IMG/VR virus record: IMGVR_UViG_3300031622_000568
Location: 1-20,780 of that record
Reading direction: 5' to 3' (one strand)
Source: a virus
Length of the DNA stretch: 20,780 nucleotides
Shown here: piece after piece, positions 14,000-20,561 of the stretch
How the letters are laid out: each line of letters begins with the position of its first letter
Numbering within the stretch: the stretch's first letter is position 1
Translations under genes and position numbers: made by a program
Notes under the pieces: model-generated
Database searches by the model: none
What the model saw: only the letters and a program-made list of their open reading frames with translations
Told to the model about the DNA's origin: nothing

Positions 14000-14558
14000 T
14001 ATTGATATAGACTTTGCCGACAGAAACATTGTCCTATCATTAATTAATCATAGGGTTGCAAAACTAGATACTGGAAAGAAACATAACACCGGAGTTTATG
14101 TTACTGAAGTACCACACAACCCTGTGGATAACTTATCTACTATTAACTACAAAGATGCAGAAGATCGGGGCTACTTTAAATTAGACTTTCTAAATGTAAG
14201 TATATACAAAGAAGTAAAAGATCAAGAACACTTAACACAGCTTATGGAGAAGGAACCATTATGGCAACTACTGGAACACACGGACTTCAGCGAAAAAGTA
14301 TTTCATCTAAACGGGCACAGCAGTCTATTAAAACAATTGAAGCCTACTTCGATCAAAGAATTAGCTGCGACATTAGCAATAATACGACCAGCCAAGAGAT
14401 ATCTAGCGAACGAGAGCTGGGACAAGATACACAACGAAGTATGGACTAAGCCAACTGATGGTAATTACTTCTTTAAGAAAGCACATGCAGTTAGCTATGC
14501 AATGGTGTGTGTAGTACATATGAATTTATTATGCGAGGATCTAACTAGTGGAAATTGA
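13992..14558 (+). CDS. Miniature DnaE-like protein (C-family polymerase core fragment)
   Basis: The 188-aa protein matches, in order, the core motifs of bacterial DNA polymerase III alpha, which is normally over 1,000 aa. PDIDIDF (2-8) matches the PDFDVDF catalytic motif and keeps both aspartates (D5, D7). HNTGVYVTEVP (31-41) matches the H-x-x-GVV strand. YFKLDFLNV (61-69) matches KFDFLGL with the third aspartate, D65. VFHLNGHSSLLKQLKPTSIKEL (103-124) and IIRPA (130-134) match VFQLES..MR..L..LKP and the ALYRPGP segment. FFKKAHAVSYA (160-170) matches the KSHA helix. The PHP, tau-binding and OB domains are missing. Whether it polymerises is unknown. The start overlaps the deformylase by 8 bases and the ORF is intact, so it is not a decaying gene. 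Confidence 0.78.
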   Translation: MPDIDIDFADRNIVLSLINHRVAKLDTGKKHNTGVYVTEVPHNPVDNLSTINYKDAEDRGYFKLDFLNVSIYKEVKDQEHLTQLMEKEPLWQLLEHTDFSEKVFHLNGHSSLLKQLKPTSIKELAATLAIIRPAKRYLANESWDKIHNEVWTKPTDGNYFFKKAHAVSYAMVCVVHMNLLCEDLTSGN

Positions 14559-15210
14559 CGAGTATAGAACTGTATTAGCAGACATACAAAAGAGAAATTG
14601 GAAAGACGCAGAAGGTAATAAACTAAATGACATTGGGTATAAGTATTCAAAGAACTTTTGGAATTACTATAACGAAAAACAATTTTGTATAGAACATATG
14701 GACTTAACAGATGTTAACACAGTGCTTGACATCGGCGCCGGTGTTGGCCTGCTTGGAGTGATATTAGAGAACATTGAGCATTTAGATATTACAGTTGAAG
14801 CAACTGATATAGAAGAAACATTTGTTGGCGGAATGTATCAAGAAATATTTGCACACATGAAAACACCAAGACACATGTGTGAAATAAAAAACAAAATACC
14901 AATTGTACTTCCAAAACATTACGATATGATTACCATGACTAGAACAGTGTTTGATCGAGAAGAAATGAAAGATCTTGAAAAATTTGATTATGAATTTTTT
15001 CTTAATGACATATTTCAATACTGTGATCGTATTTTTTGGAAAACAAATTATCAAAATTTAAAAAGTAAAAAGTTGTTTCCTGAAAGCGTACAGCCGTTCT
15101 TGTGGTGGCCAATGAAGAGATTAGAAGATAATCAAAGACTATTTTCTATGGATAAACCGTACCGTGCTTGGTACATTGTACTTACTAAGGAACAGTGGGA
15201 GAACCGATAG
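14548..15210 (+). CDS. Class I SAM-dependent methyltransferase
   Basis: The 220-aa product has motif I at residues 59-70 (VLDIGAGVGLLG), an acidic motif II (ATDIEE), and a strand DMITMTRTVF before FLNDIFQYCDRIFWKTNYQ. The N-terminal region (YSKNFWNYYNEKQFCIEHMDL) is aromatic and probably covers the cofactor. The acceptor is not identifiable. The start is GTG 14548, with GAGGA at 14535-14539 and 11 bases of overlap with the DnaE-like gene. It differs from the 698 and 1251 methyltransferases and is not an obvious duplicate of either. The stop overlaps the next GTG start. Confidence 0.78.
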   Translation: MEIDEYRTVLADIQKRNWKDAEGNKLNDIGYKYSKNFWNYYNEKQFCIEHMDLTDVNTVLDIGAGVGLLGVILENIEHLDITVEATDIEETFVGGMYQEIFAHMKTPRHMCEIKNKIPIVLPKHYDMITMTRTVFDREEMKDLEKFDYEFFLNDIFQYCDRIFWKTNYQNLKSKKLFPESVQPFLWWPMKRLEDNQRLFSMDKPYRAWYIVLTKEQWENR

Positions 15211-15380
15211 TGAACGAAACCCCTTGCGAAAATTGTAGGATTGTAATATCTGAAAAAGGAATTGAGGTTGATAATAGCTCAGGAGATATAGTTGCAGAAG
15301 CTATTGTTATATCAGGACTATTAGTATTAATATGTATAGTATATACATTCAAAAAATGGATTGATAGAAAGTTTAAATAA
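15210..15380 (+). CDS. Small single-span membrane protein with a CxxC pair
   Basis: The 56-aa product starts at GTG 15210 (TAGTG overlap with the previous stop, GGGAG about 9 bases upstream). An alternative GTG at 15195 would add five residues. It has Cys6-x2-Cys9 near the N-terminus, a hydrophobic span at about residues 28-46 (EAIVISGLLVLICIVYTF), and a basic tail (KKWIDRKFK). The basic tail suggests the C-terminus is cytoplasmic. Function is unknown. It ends in TAATG with the next small membrane protein gene. Confidence 0.6.
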   Translation: MNETPCENCRIVISEKGIEVDNSSGDIVAEAIVISGLLVLICIVYTFKKWIDRKFK

Positions 15381-15610
15381 TGCAGTATGAAGTTGTTGAT
15401 TATAGAAAACCCAAGAAGCCTAATGTAGGACCTTGGTTAACTTATAATGTTCCTGAAAAGTTTGCTCTCGGATATGTATGGAAATTATTTTTTTATATGT
15501 TTCTAATACCGTTTGTATTAGGATTTTCAATTTCACCAATTGGTATATTTCTTAACTTTATAATATTTGATTACATCTATTATAGATACATTAAGTATAC
15601 TATTTCTTAG
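15380..15610 (+). CDS. Small membrane protein
   Basis: The 76-aa product has a soluble, basic N-terminus (about 28 residues) and two close hydrophobic stretches (about 32-50 and 53-68) separated by a Pro-Ile-Gly turn. It is rich in phenylalanine and tyrosine. It is coupled by TAATG to the upstream small membrane protein, so the two may act together at the inner membrane. The last 11 bases overlap the 3' end of the convergent minus-strand gene. No family is recognised. Confidence 0.6.
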   Translation: MQYEVVDYRKPKKPNVGPWLTYNVPEKFALGYVWKLFFYMFLIPFVLGFSISPIGIFLNFIIFDYIYYRYIKYTIS

Positions 15611-15971
15611 GTCGTCTTACAAGTTGTACTGATTTACGTTTTATACGTTTAATTGAAAGATTTCCTAAGTTAACACATGGTCCTACAGTTACTTTAACAT
15701 CTTTAGAGTTCATTGTCATAAGAGCATACTGAAACGGTTCGAACTCAGCTCTTAAAAATATGTTAACTGGAATTAGTCTATTCGATTCCCACCACCATAT
15801 TTCTCCTAAATCTAAAAACACTTGTTTATGCACATCAGAATTAAGAGTCGTATACACATACATAGATGTTACGTGTTGATCCTGATTTACTATTATACCT
15901 ACATATTCAGCACCGCCGTATGTAGCAATACTAATAAACGGGTAATTTTCTTCTATATCTTTAAGTAGCAT
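15600..15971 (-). CDS. Unknown protein, only minus-strand gene in the window
   Basis: This 123-aa frame runs opposite to everything else and has no plausible plus-strand competitor. Its ATG (complement of 15969-15971) is preceded on the minus strand by AAAGAGA. The protein is a compact alpha/beta sequence with the distinctive stretch FLDLGEIWWWESNRLIPVNIFL near residues 51-72 and a very basic C-terminus (SIKRIKRKSVQLVRRPKK) suited to nucleic-acid contact. I recall similar proteins in T4-like marine phages, uncharacterised. It converges on the small membrane protein gene with an 11-base tail overlap. On its 5' side it is divergent from the structural gene at 16002. Confidence 0.75.
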   Translation of the reverse strand: MLLKDIEENYPFISIATYGGAEYVGIIVNQDQHVTSMYVYTTLNSDVHKQVFLDLGEIWWWESNRLIPVNIFLRAEFEPFQYALMTMNSKDVKVTVGPCVNLGNLSIKRIKRKSVQLVRRPKK

Positions 15972-15988
15972 TATTCTCTTTGTTATCC

Positions 15989-15996
15989 GATAAATA
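15989..15996 (+). promoter_or_regulatory. Possible T4-type late promoter
   Basis: GATAAATA at 15989-15996 differs at one position from the T4 late consensus TATAAATA. With the usual spacing the transcript would begin at about the ATG at 16002, giving a leaderless message for a virion protein. No ribosome site is seen. Placement in a 30-base divergent gap supports it, but AT-richness makes chance matches common. Confidence 0.4.
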
Positions 15997-16001
15997 TATA
16001 T

Positions 16002-16793
16002 ATGACGCAGTTAATACCTAGATATTTAGCAACTAACAGAACCACGATCATAGCCAATGTGGCTGGATTCATCACGGAGTATAAACCAGTGTATCAAAGA
16101 AACATAAAAATATATAAAAATATAGATAACATATTACAATTTAGGGTTTTAAACCCAGATCAAAAACCATTATCAATTAGTGGACTTACTCCTAAGTTTG
16201 TAGCATTTGATGAAAATAAAAAACTTATTATAGAACACGACGGAGTTGCAATAGTAGGTGATGACAGTGCTGCAACAAGAGGATTATTTTCTGTAACTAT
16301 TGCTGAGAATGATTTGCTTGGAGTTGATACACAGTACCTAAGTTACAACATAGTTTTACAAGATGCAAGTAATATTAACACGTTAACTTATTCTGATACT
16401 GACTTTGGAAACTCTGGAGTTATGTTTGTTGACAGTGGAGCAAGACCAGGTCCAAGCGACTCGTATAGTTTTACGCAGTTCCAACAAGAAAATGTACAAA
16501 GCACAATATTCTTTAGCGAATCAAAAACTGCTGAACCTGCTATTAACGGCAACGATGCATTACACACTGCTTCAATTTATACCAGTTCGTATATTGGAGA
16601 TGTTATTGCACAAGCTACATTAGATAGCTCAGTAACAGAATCAACTGCTTGGGGTGATGTAGCAACTGTTACATTTACTGGTGCAGAAACTACACCTATC
16701 CCTGTAAACTTTAATGGTGTATTCAACCATTTAAGATTTAAAACAACAGCTAACCCTGCAGATAAAATAACCAAAATACTTGTCCGAAACTGA
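16002..16793 (+). CDS. Virion structural protein, BppU-like N-terminus
   Basis: The 263-aa protein has the look of a phage baseplate or fibre-associated component. Residues about 35-125 (IKIYKNIDNILQFRVLNPDQ, then a FVAFDENKKL strand and FSVTIAENDLL) resemble the N-terminal immunoglobulin-like domain of BppU/DUF2479 baseplate proteins. The C-terminal part is Thr/Ser-rich beta structure (WGDVATVTFTGAETTPIPV, LRFKTTANPADKITKILVRN), as in marine T4-like virion proteins. The N-terminus (MTQLIPRYLATNRTTIIANVAG) has no signal peptide. It stands alone between replication genes and is preceded by a late-type box, consistent with late expression. The exact virion position is unknown. Confidence 0.68.
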   Translation: MTQLIPRYLATNRTTIIANVAGFITEYKPVYQRNIKIYKNIDNILQFRVLNPDQKPLSISGLTPKFVAFDENKKLIIEHDGVAIVGDDSAATRGLFSVTIAENDLLGVDTQYLSYNIVLQDASNINTLTYSDTDFGNSGVMFVDSGARPGPSDSYSFTQFQQENVQSTIFFSESKTAEPAINGNDALHTASIYTSSYIGDVIAQATLDSSVTESTAWGDVATVTFTGAETTPIPVNFNGVFNHLRFKTTANPADKITKILVRN

Positions 16794-16822
16794 TTGACTT
16801 TTAACTAGTAAGGTGCTATAAT
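16794..16822 (+). promoter_or_regulatory. Sigma70-type promoter of the primase gene, leaderless geometry
   Basis: TTGACT (16794-16799), a 17-base spacer and TATAAT (16817-16822) lie directly before the primase ATG at 16829, with only 6 bases between the -10 box and the ATG. No ribosome site fits downstream of the expected transcript start. The AAGG at 16810-16813 would lie upstream of it. Confidence 0.75.
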
Positions 16823-16828
16823 ATTACT

Positions 16829-17809
16829 ATGAGTATAGTAATAGAAACAGTTCTGACATACCTTCCGCAAAAGCGTAAAACAACACCTAGTGGTTGGGTT
16901 TCTTTCAATGCTCCCTGTTGCCAGCACAACGGCCAGTCGCTAGACAATAGACAACGTGGCGGCGTTATCCAAGAAGGTGAACATATAAGTTATCATTGTT
17001 TTAACTGTGGGTTTAAGGCCAGCTGGCAACCTGGTCGCAATATATCATTTAAACTTCGTAGTCTATTGCAATGGCTACATGCACCAGATGATGTAATTAA
17101 TAAACTTGCATTACAGGTTATGCAGGAAAACGAAGGTATACATGTACAACAGAAACTAGTTGAATTACCTACATTTGAAACAGTCCCCTTACCTGATAAT
17201 GCTATTAAGTTAACAGACATTACTGACTTCAACAAACATAACTTAGCTATACTTGAATATATGTCAACACGTAACTTACATGTTGACGACACAGAATACT
17301 ATTGGTCTTCTAGCCTTGGTTATCGAGATCGTCTTATAGTTCCATTTTATTATGACAAACGTATTGTAGGATGGACAGCTAGGACTATACAAGCAGATAG
17401 CAAGTACAAATATATGTCTGAACAGCAACCTGGCTATGTGTTTAACTTAGATGAACAACGCCCACAAAAGATATTTGTCGTTGTATGCGAAGGCCCTATT
17501 GATGCGTTACATGTAGACGGTGTTGCATTACTCGGAAGTGAAATCAAAGATCAACAGGCTATGTTGATTAATCGGTTAAGTAAAGATGTAATAGTTGTTC
17601 CGGATAGAGACGAAGCCGGAAAGAAATTAATCGAACAAGCAATTGAGCTTGGTTGGGGAGTAAGTTTACCAGACTGGGAAGTAGGTATAAATGATATTGG
17701 GGACGCAGTTAATAAACACGGAAGGTTATACGCATTGCATAGAATAGTAAGTGCAGCTGAAACTAGTCCTTTGAAAATTAGACTTAAGGAGAAAAAATGG
17801 TTCAATTAA
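16829..17809 (+). CDS. 61: DNA primase (gp61-like)
   Basis: The 326-aa product is close to T4 gp61 (342 aa). Gp61 makes short RNA primers for lagging-strand synthesis and works in a complex with gp41 helicase. The N-terminal zinc-binding region has C30/C31-x-H33 and, after a loop, HCFNCGFK (C57, C60), a CxxH...CxxC-type finger. The C-terminal half holds the TOPRIM fold: VVVCEGPIDALHVDG with catalytic Glu221, and VVPDRDEAGKKL with Asp259 and Asp261. All key residues are present. It has its own promoter and is likely leaderless. Its 3' end overlaps the next small gene by 13 bases. Confidence 0.92.
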   Translation: MSIVIETVLTYLPQKRKTTPSGWVSFNAPCCQHNGQSLDNRQRGGVIQEGEHISYHCFNCGFKASWQPGRNISFKLRSLLQWLHAPDDVINKLALQVMQENEGIHVQQKLVELPTFETVPLPDNAIKLTDITDFNKHNLAILEYMSTRNLHVDDTEYYWSSSLGYRDRLIVPFYYDKRIVGWTARTIQADSKYKYMSEQQPGYVFNLDEQRPQKIFVVVCEGPIDALHVDGVALLGSEIKDQQAMLINRLSKDVIVVPDRDEAGKKLIEQAIELGWGVSLPDWEVGINDIGDAVNKHGRLYALHRIVSAAETSPLKIRLKEKKWFN

Positions 17810-17922
17810 TAAGAAAAATAATAAATTTCTTTACCTGGCCGTATGTTACAATACGTGATCATATTCGATTTAAAAAGAAAATGAAAAAACTTAGAGAAGC
17901 AGATCCCTTTATATACAAATAA
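17797..17922 (+). CDS. 41-aa basic small protein
   Basis: This short gene starts inside the end of the primase gene, with a strong ribosome site (AAGGAG at 17786-17791, 5 bases upstream of ATG 17797). The product is basic and aromatic: a hydrophobic N-terminal stretch (LIRKIINFFTWPY), a basic middle (RFKKKMKKLRE) and the ending ADPFIYK. I recall short proteins with a similar DPFIYK ending in other T4-like marine phages, with no known role. It may be amphipathic and membrane- or nucleic-acid-associated. It is too small for default gene callers. Confidence 0.68.
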   Translation: MVQLIRKIINFFTWPYVTIRDHIRFKKKMKKLREADPFIYK

Positions 17923-17956
17923 TGGAAAAAAATTTAATTAATAATATGGTAATGAT

Positions 17957-18952
17957 ATGATACATTGGGGTATGGTTGGTAATAGTCACGACGCTAGTTT
18001 AGCAGTTTTTGAAACAAGGACTACTGGGCTTAGTAACTTTCCTAAAACAAAACTGTTACATGCAAGCCTAGCTAAAGACTACAGTCAAGTTCAAAACGAT
18101 CCTAACTTTAATTGGACACAGATCGAATCAGCTAGACAAACTTTTGGACCACCTTTAAAGATACAATGGTACGAACGTCCGGTGCTAAAGACATTACGAC
18201 AATGGCGGGCAGGACAGGGTTGGTTGTATAACGAGAACAATATTAAAAAGTATCTTATGCAATGGGATATTACTGCACCAATTAAATATACCCAACACCA
18301 TTTAAGTCATGCGGCCTATGCGTATTACACACAACCACATGACGACTGTGCTGTAATTGTGATAGACAGTATTGGAGAGTTTGAAACCCTAACTATATGG
18401 CATGGAAAGAACAATAAGCTAAAGAAGATACATAGTCAGGGCTACCCACATAGCTTAGGACTTTTCTATAGTGCGATGACACAGCGTATGGGATTAGTTC
18501 CACAATGTGATGAACACCTAGTTACTCAGATGTCTAAGAAAGGTAACTATAAAAGGCTTAGTAAAAAGATACTAACTGAAATCATTAGGCCACCTAATAA
18601 AGGTAACCCTACTATTAAGATGAGAGAAAATTTACATAGAGGGTGCATGTGGTGGAGACCAGAGCTACAAACAGAACAAGATATGTGTGACATTGCAGCC
18701 GCCACCCAACGTATATTTGAACTTAGCCTCAAACACTTATCTGATTGGGCTAAAGAAAAAACACAATCTCCACATCTAGCATTAGCAGGTGGTGGCGCAC
18801 TTAATCAACAAGCAGTAAAAAAGATTAAGCGTAAATGGAAGAACGTGTGGGTACCTACGAACCCAGGCGATCCTGGGTCGTGTATTGGAGCAGTACTAGC
18901 ACAAACAAAAACCAAGATAATACTTGACAACCAATGGTATAAGGCAGTATAA
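17957..18952 (+). CDS. Carbamoyltransferase-like protein, Kae1-like domain only
   Basis: The 331-aa protein matches the N-terminal half of NodU/CmcH/TobZ-type carbamoyltransferases, which move a carbamoyl group from carbamoyl phosphate, via carbamoyl-AMP, to a sugar or other hydroxyl. Visible features are a strand MIHWGMVGNSHDASLAVFE, the metal-binding HHLSHAAYAYY (H114, H118), VIVIDSIGEFET, GLFYSAMTQRMG, and the ASKHA-type LALAGGGALN (GGG at 278-280) followed by VPTNPGDPGSCIGA. Full family members are about 550-600 aa and carry a C-terminal YrdC-like domain. That domain is absent here, and the next gene begins 6 bases later. It may use a separate activating enzyme or do a different reaction. 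The ribosome site is weak. Confidence 0.82.
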   Translation: MIHWGMVGNSHDASLAVFETRTTGLSNFPKTKLLHASLAKDYSQVQNDPNFNWTQIESARQTFGPPLKIQWYERPVLKTLRQWRAGQGWLYNENNIKKYLMQWDITAPIKYTQHHLSHAAYAYYTQPHDDCAVIVIDSIGEFETLTIWHGKNNKLKKIHSQGYPHSLGLFYSAMTQRMGLVPQCDEHLVTQMSKKGNYKRLSKKILTEIIRPPNKGNPTIKMRENLHRGCMWWRPELQTEQDMCDIAAATQRIFELSLKHLSDWAKEKTQSPHLALAGGGALNQQAVKKIKRKWKNVWVPTNPGDPGSCIGAVLAQTKTKIILDNQWYKAV

Positions 18953-18953
18953 T
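18924..18953 (+). promoter_or_regulatory. Sigma70-type promoter before the 58-aa gene and gp41, leaderless geometry
   Basis: TTGACA (18924-18929), an 18-base spacer and TATAAT (18948-18953), all in the last codons of the carbamoyltransferase gene, precede ATG 18959 by only 5 bases. The region just before the -10 box (TAAGGCAG) resembles that of the primase promoter (TAAGGTGC). Confidence 0.7.
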
Positions 18954-18958
18954 AAAGT

Positions 18959-19135
18959 ATGGGAATAAATGATAAAATATCTGAAGAAGATAAAAAAATG
19001 ATGGACGAGTGGCTTAAGAAAAACAAAGTCACTGTAGGAAAAACAAAACCTATGCCGTCTGAACTTGGTATTAGTAACATCACTTGGAACAATAAGTTAA
19101 CGAAGGCAGAGAAAAAAATAAAAGATGGCAACTAG
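18959..19135 (+). CDS. 58-aa small protein upstream of the gp41 helicase
   Basis: The frame begins at ATG 18959, just after a strong promoter, and its last 11 bases overlap the helicase start. The product is highly charged and lysine-rich: a helical N-terminal half (ISEEDKKMMDEWLKKNKVTV) and a tail PMPSELGISNITWNNKLTKAEKKIKDGN. It has no hydrophobic span. Being first in the helicase transcript, it may couple translation into gp41 or act with it. I know no function. It is below the size many gene finders report, but position and overlap support it. Confidence 0.65.
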   Translation: MGINDKISEEDKKMMDEWLKKNKVTVGKTKPMPSELGISNITWNNKLTKAEKKIKDGN

Positions 19136-20561
19136 ACAGAACACAGACTATGGACATGATATACAAAAAGTATATCTAGAAATGATGCTGACTGATGCTG
19201 AGAGCTTCGTTCGGTGTCAGGCTGTGTTTGACCCAATGGCATTTGATAGACGCTTACAGGAACCAGCAAAGTTCCTAACTAATTATGTAAGTGATCATAA
19301 TGCACTTCCTACGTTTGATATGATTAATGCAGCAACAAATGCAAACTTAGCAGCACCCGACGCACCGTTGCAAGAAAATCATTATGATTGGTTGCTATTA
19401 GAGTTTGAAACGTTTAGTAGACACAAAGCATTAGAAGCAGCAATACTTAAAAGTGCAGACTTACTTGAAAGTGGCGACTATGGACCAGTAGAAGATTTAG
19501 TTAAGAAGGCTGTCCAAATTGGATTACAAAAAGACTTGGGTACAAACTACTTTGATGATCCTAGGGCTAGACTAGAAGCTATTAAAGATAACAACGGACA
19601 AGTAAGCACAGGCTGGGCTGCATTAGATAAGAAACTGTTTGGTGGATTTAACAGAGGTGAGCTTAATATATTTGCAGGTGGATCAGGTGCAGGTAAGAGT
19701 TTGTTCTTAGCTAACCTAGGTGTAAACTTTGCACAGAAAGGTATGAACGTACTATACCTAACATTAGAACTTAGTGAGAACTTAGTTAGTATGCGTGTTG
19801 ACAGTATGCTAACAGAGATTAGCACACGTGATATCTTTAAGAACATTGATGAAGTAGAATTAAAAGTTAAGATGATAGGCAAGAAGAGTGGGGCGTTTCA
19901 GGTTAAGTATATGCCTTCAGGTAAAACGCCTAATGACATACGTAGTTACATTAAAGAATACGAAATTAAAACAGGACGTAAGATAGACGTACTACTAATT
20001 GATTATCTAGATTTGCTTATGCCGAATGGTGCTAAAGTAAGTGCAGAGAACTTGTACATCAAAGACAAGTACGTATCAGAAGAGTTACGTAATCTAGCAA
20101 TGGAATTACAAACAGTATTTGTTACAGCAGCACAGTTGAACCGTGGTGCAGTAGAAGAAATTGAATTTGATCACTCGCATATATCAGGTGGACTGAGTAA
20201 GATACAAACTGCTGATAACGTGTTTGGTATCTTTACAAGTAGAGCAATGCGTGAACGCGGACGCTATCAACTACAGCTAATGAAGACACGTAGTTCAAGT
20301 GGAGTTGGAAATAAGATTGATCTAGGATTTGATGTTGACAGCTTACGCATATTTGATCTAGATGAAGACGATGAAGGCGACAACTATCAAACAAGTTCAG
20401 GTAGCTCAACTATTATGGACACATTAAAACGAAGTAGTAGTAATACTCCAGCAGAGTCTAGAGAAGATCCAACAGAAGGTTCTAGTATTGGCAAGGTAAG
20501 AGCAGAAACTGATAGTACAAAACTTAGACAATTTTTAAACAACTTGCCTGGCGATGAATAA
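19125..20561 (+). CDS. 41: Replicative DNA helicase (gp41-like, DnaB family)
   Basis: The 478-aa protein equals T4 gp41 (475 aa) in size. Gp41 is the hexameric 5'-3' helicase at the replication fork and works with gp61 primase. The N-terminal part (to about residue 150) is the helical collar. The RecA-type core then shows Walker A GGSGAGKS (185-192), a following VLYLTLELSE, Walker B DVLLIDYLDLL (Asp293 as the motif Asp), a FVTAAQLNR sensor segment, and LQLMKTRSSSG near the arginine-finger/H4 region. The C-terminal tail is acidic and serine-rich. All catalytic motifs are present. It begins 11 bases inside the 58-aa gene and shares its promoter. Confidence 0.95.
   Translation: MATRQNTDYGHDIQKVYLEMMLTDAESFVRCQAVFDPMAFDRRLQEPAKFLTNYVSDHNALPTFDMINAATNANLAAPDAPLQENHYDWLLLEFETFSRHKALEAAILKSADLLESGDYGPVEDLVKKAVQIGLQKDLGTNYFDDPRARLEAIKDNNGQVSTGWAALDKKLFGGFNRGELNIFAGGSGAGKSLFLANLGVNFAQKGMNVLYLTLELSENLVSMRVDSMLTEISTRDIFKNIDEVELKVKMIGKKSGAFQVKYMPSGKTPNDIRSYIKEYEIKTGRKIDVLLIDYLDLLMPNGAKVSAENLYIKDKYVSEELRNLAMELQTVFVTAAQLNRGAVEEIEFDHSHISGGLSKIQTADNVFGIFTSRAMRERGRYQLQLMKTRSSSGVGNKIDLGFDVDSLRIFDLDEDDEGDNYQTSSGSSTIMDTLKRSSSNTPAESREDPTEGSSIGKVRAETDSTKLRQFLNNLPGDE

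Noticed and set aside
13992-14558. The DnaE-like gene as a decaying fragment of a host polymerase gene
   Set aside because: The frame is intact, tightly overlapped with both neighbours, and retains motifs spanning the whole polymerase core in order, which random truncation would not leave.
17922-17960. 12-codon frame between the 41-aa gene and the carbamoyltransferase gene
   Set aside because: It is too short and has no ribosome site. At most it is a coupling leader.
18861-18878. 7-bp stem with 4-base loop (ACCCAGG/CCTGGGT) near the end of the carbamoyltransferase gene
   Set aside because: There is no T-tract, it encodes the conserved Asn-Pro-Gly-Asp-Pro-Gly segment, and stems of this size are expected by chance.
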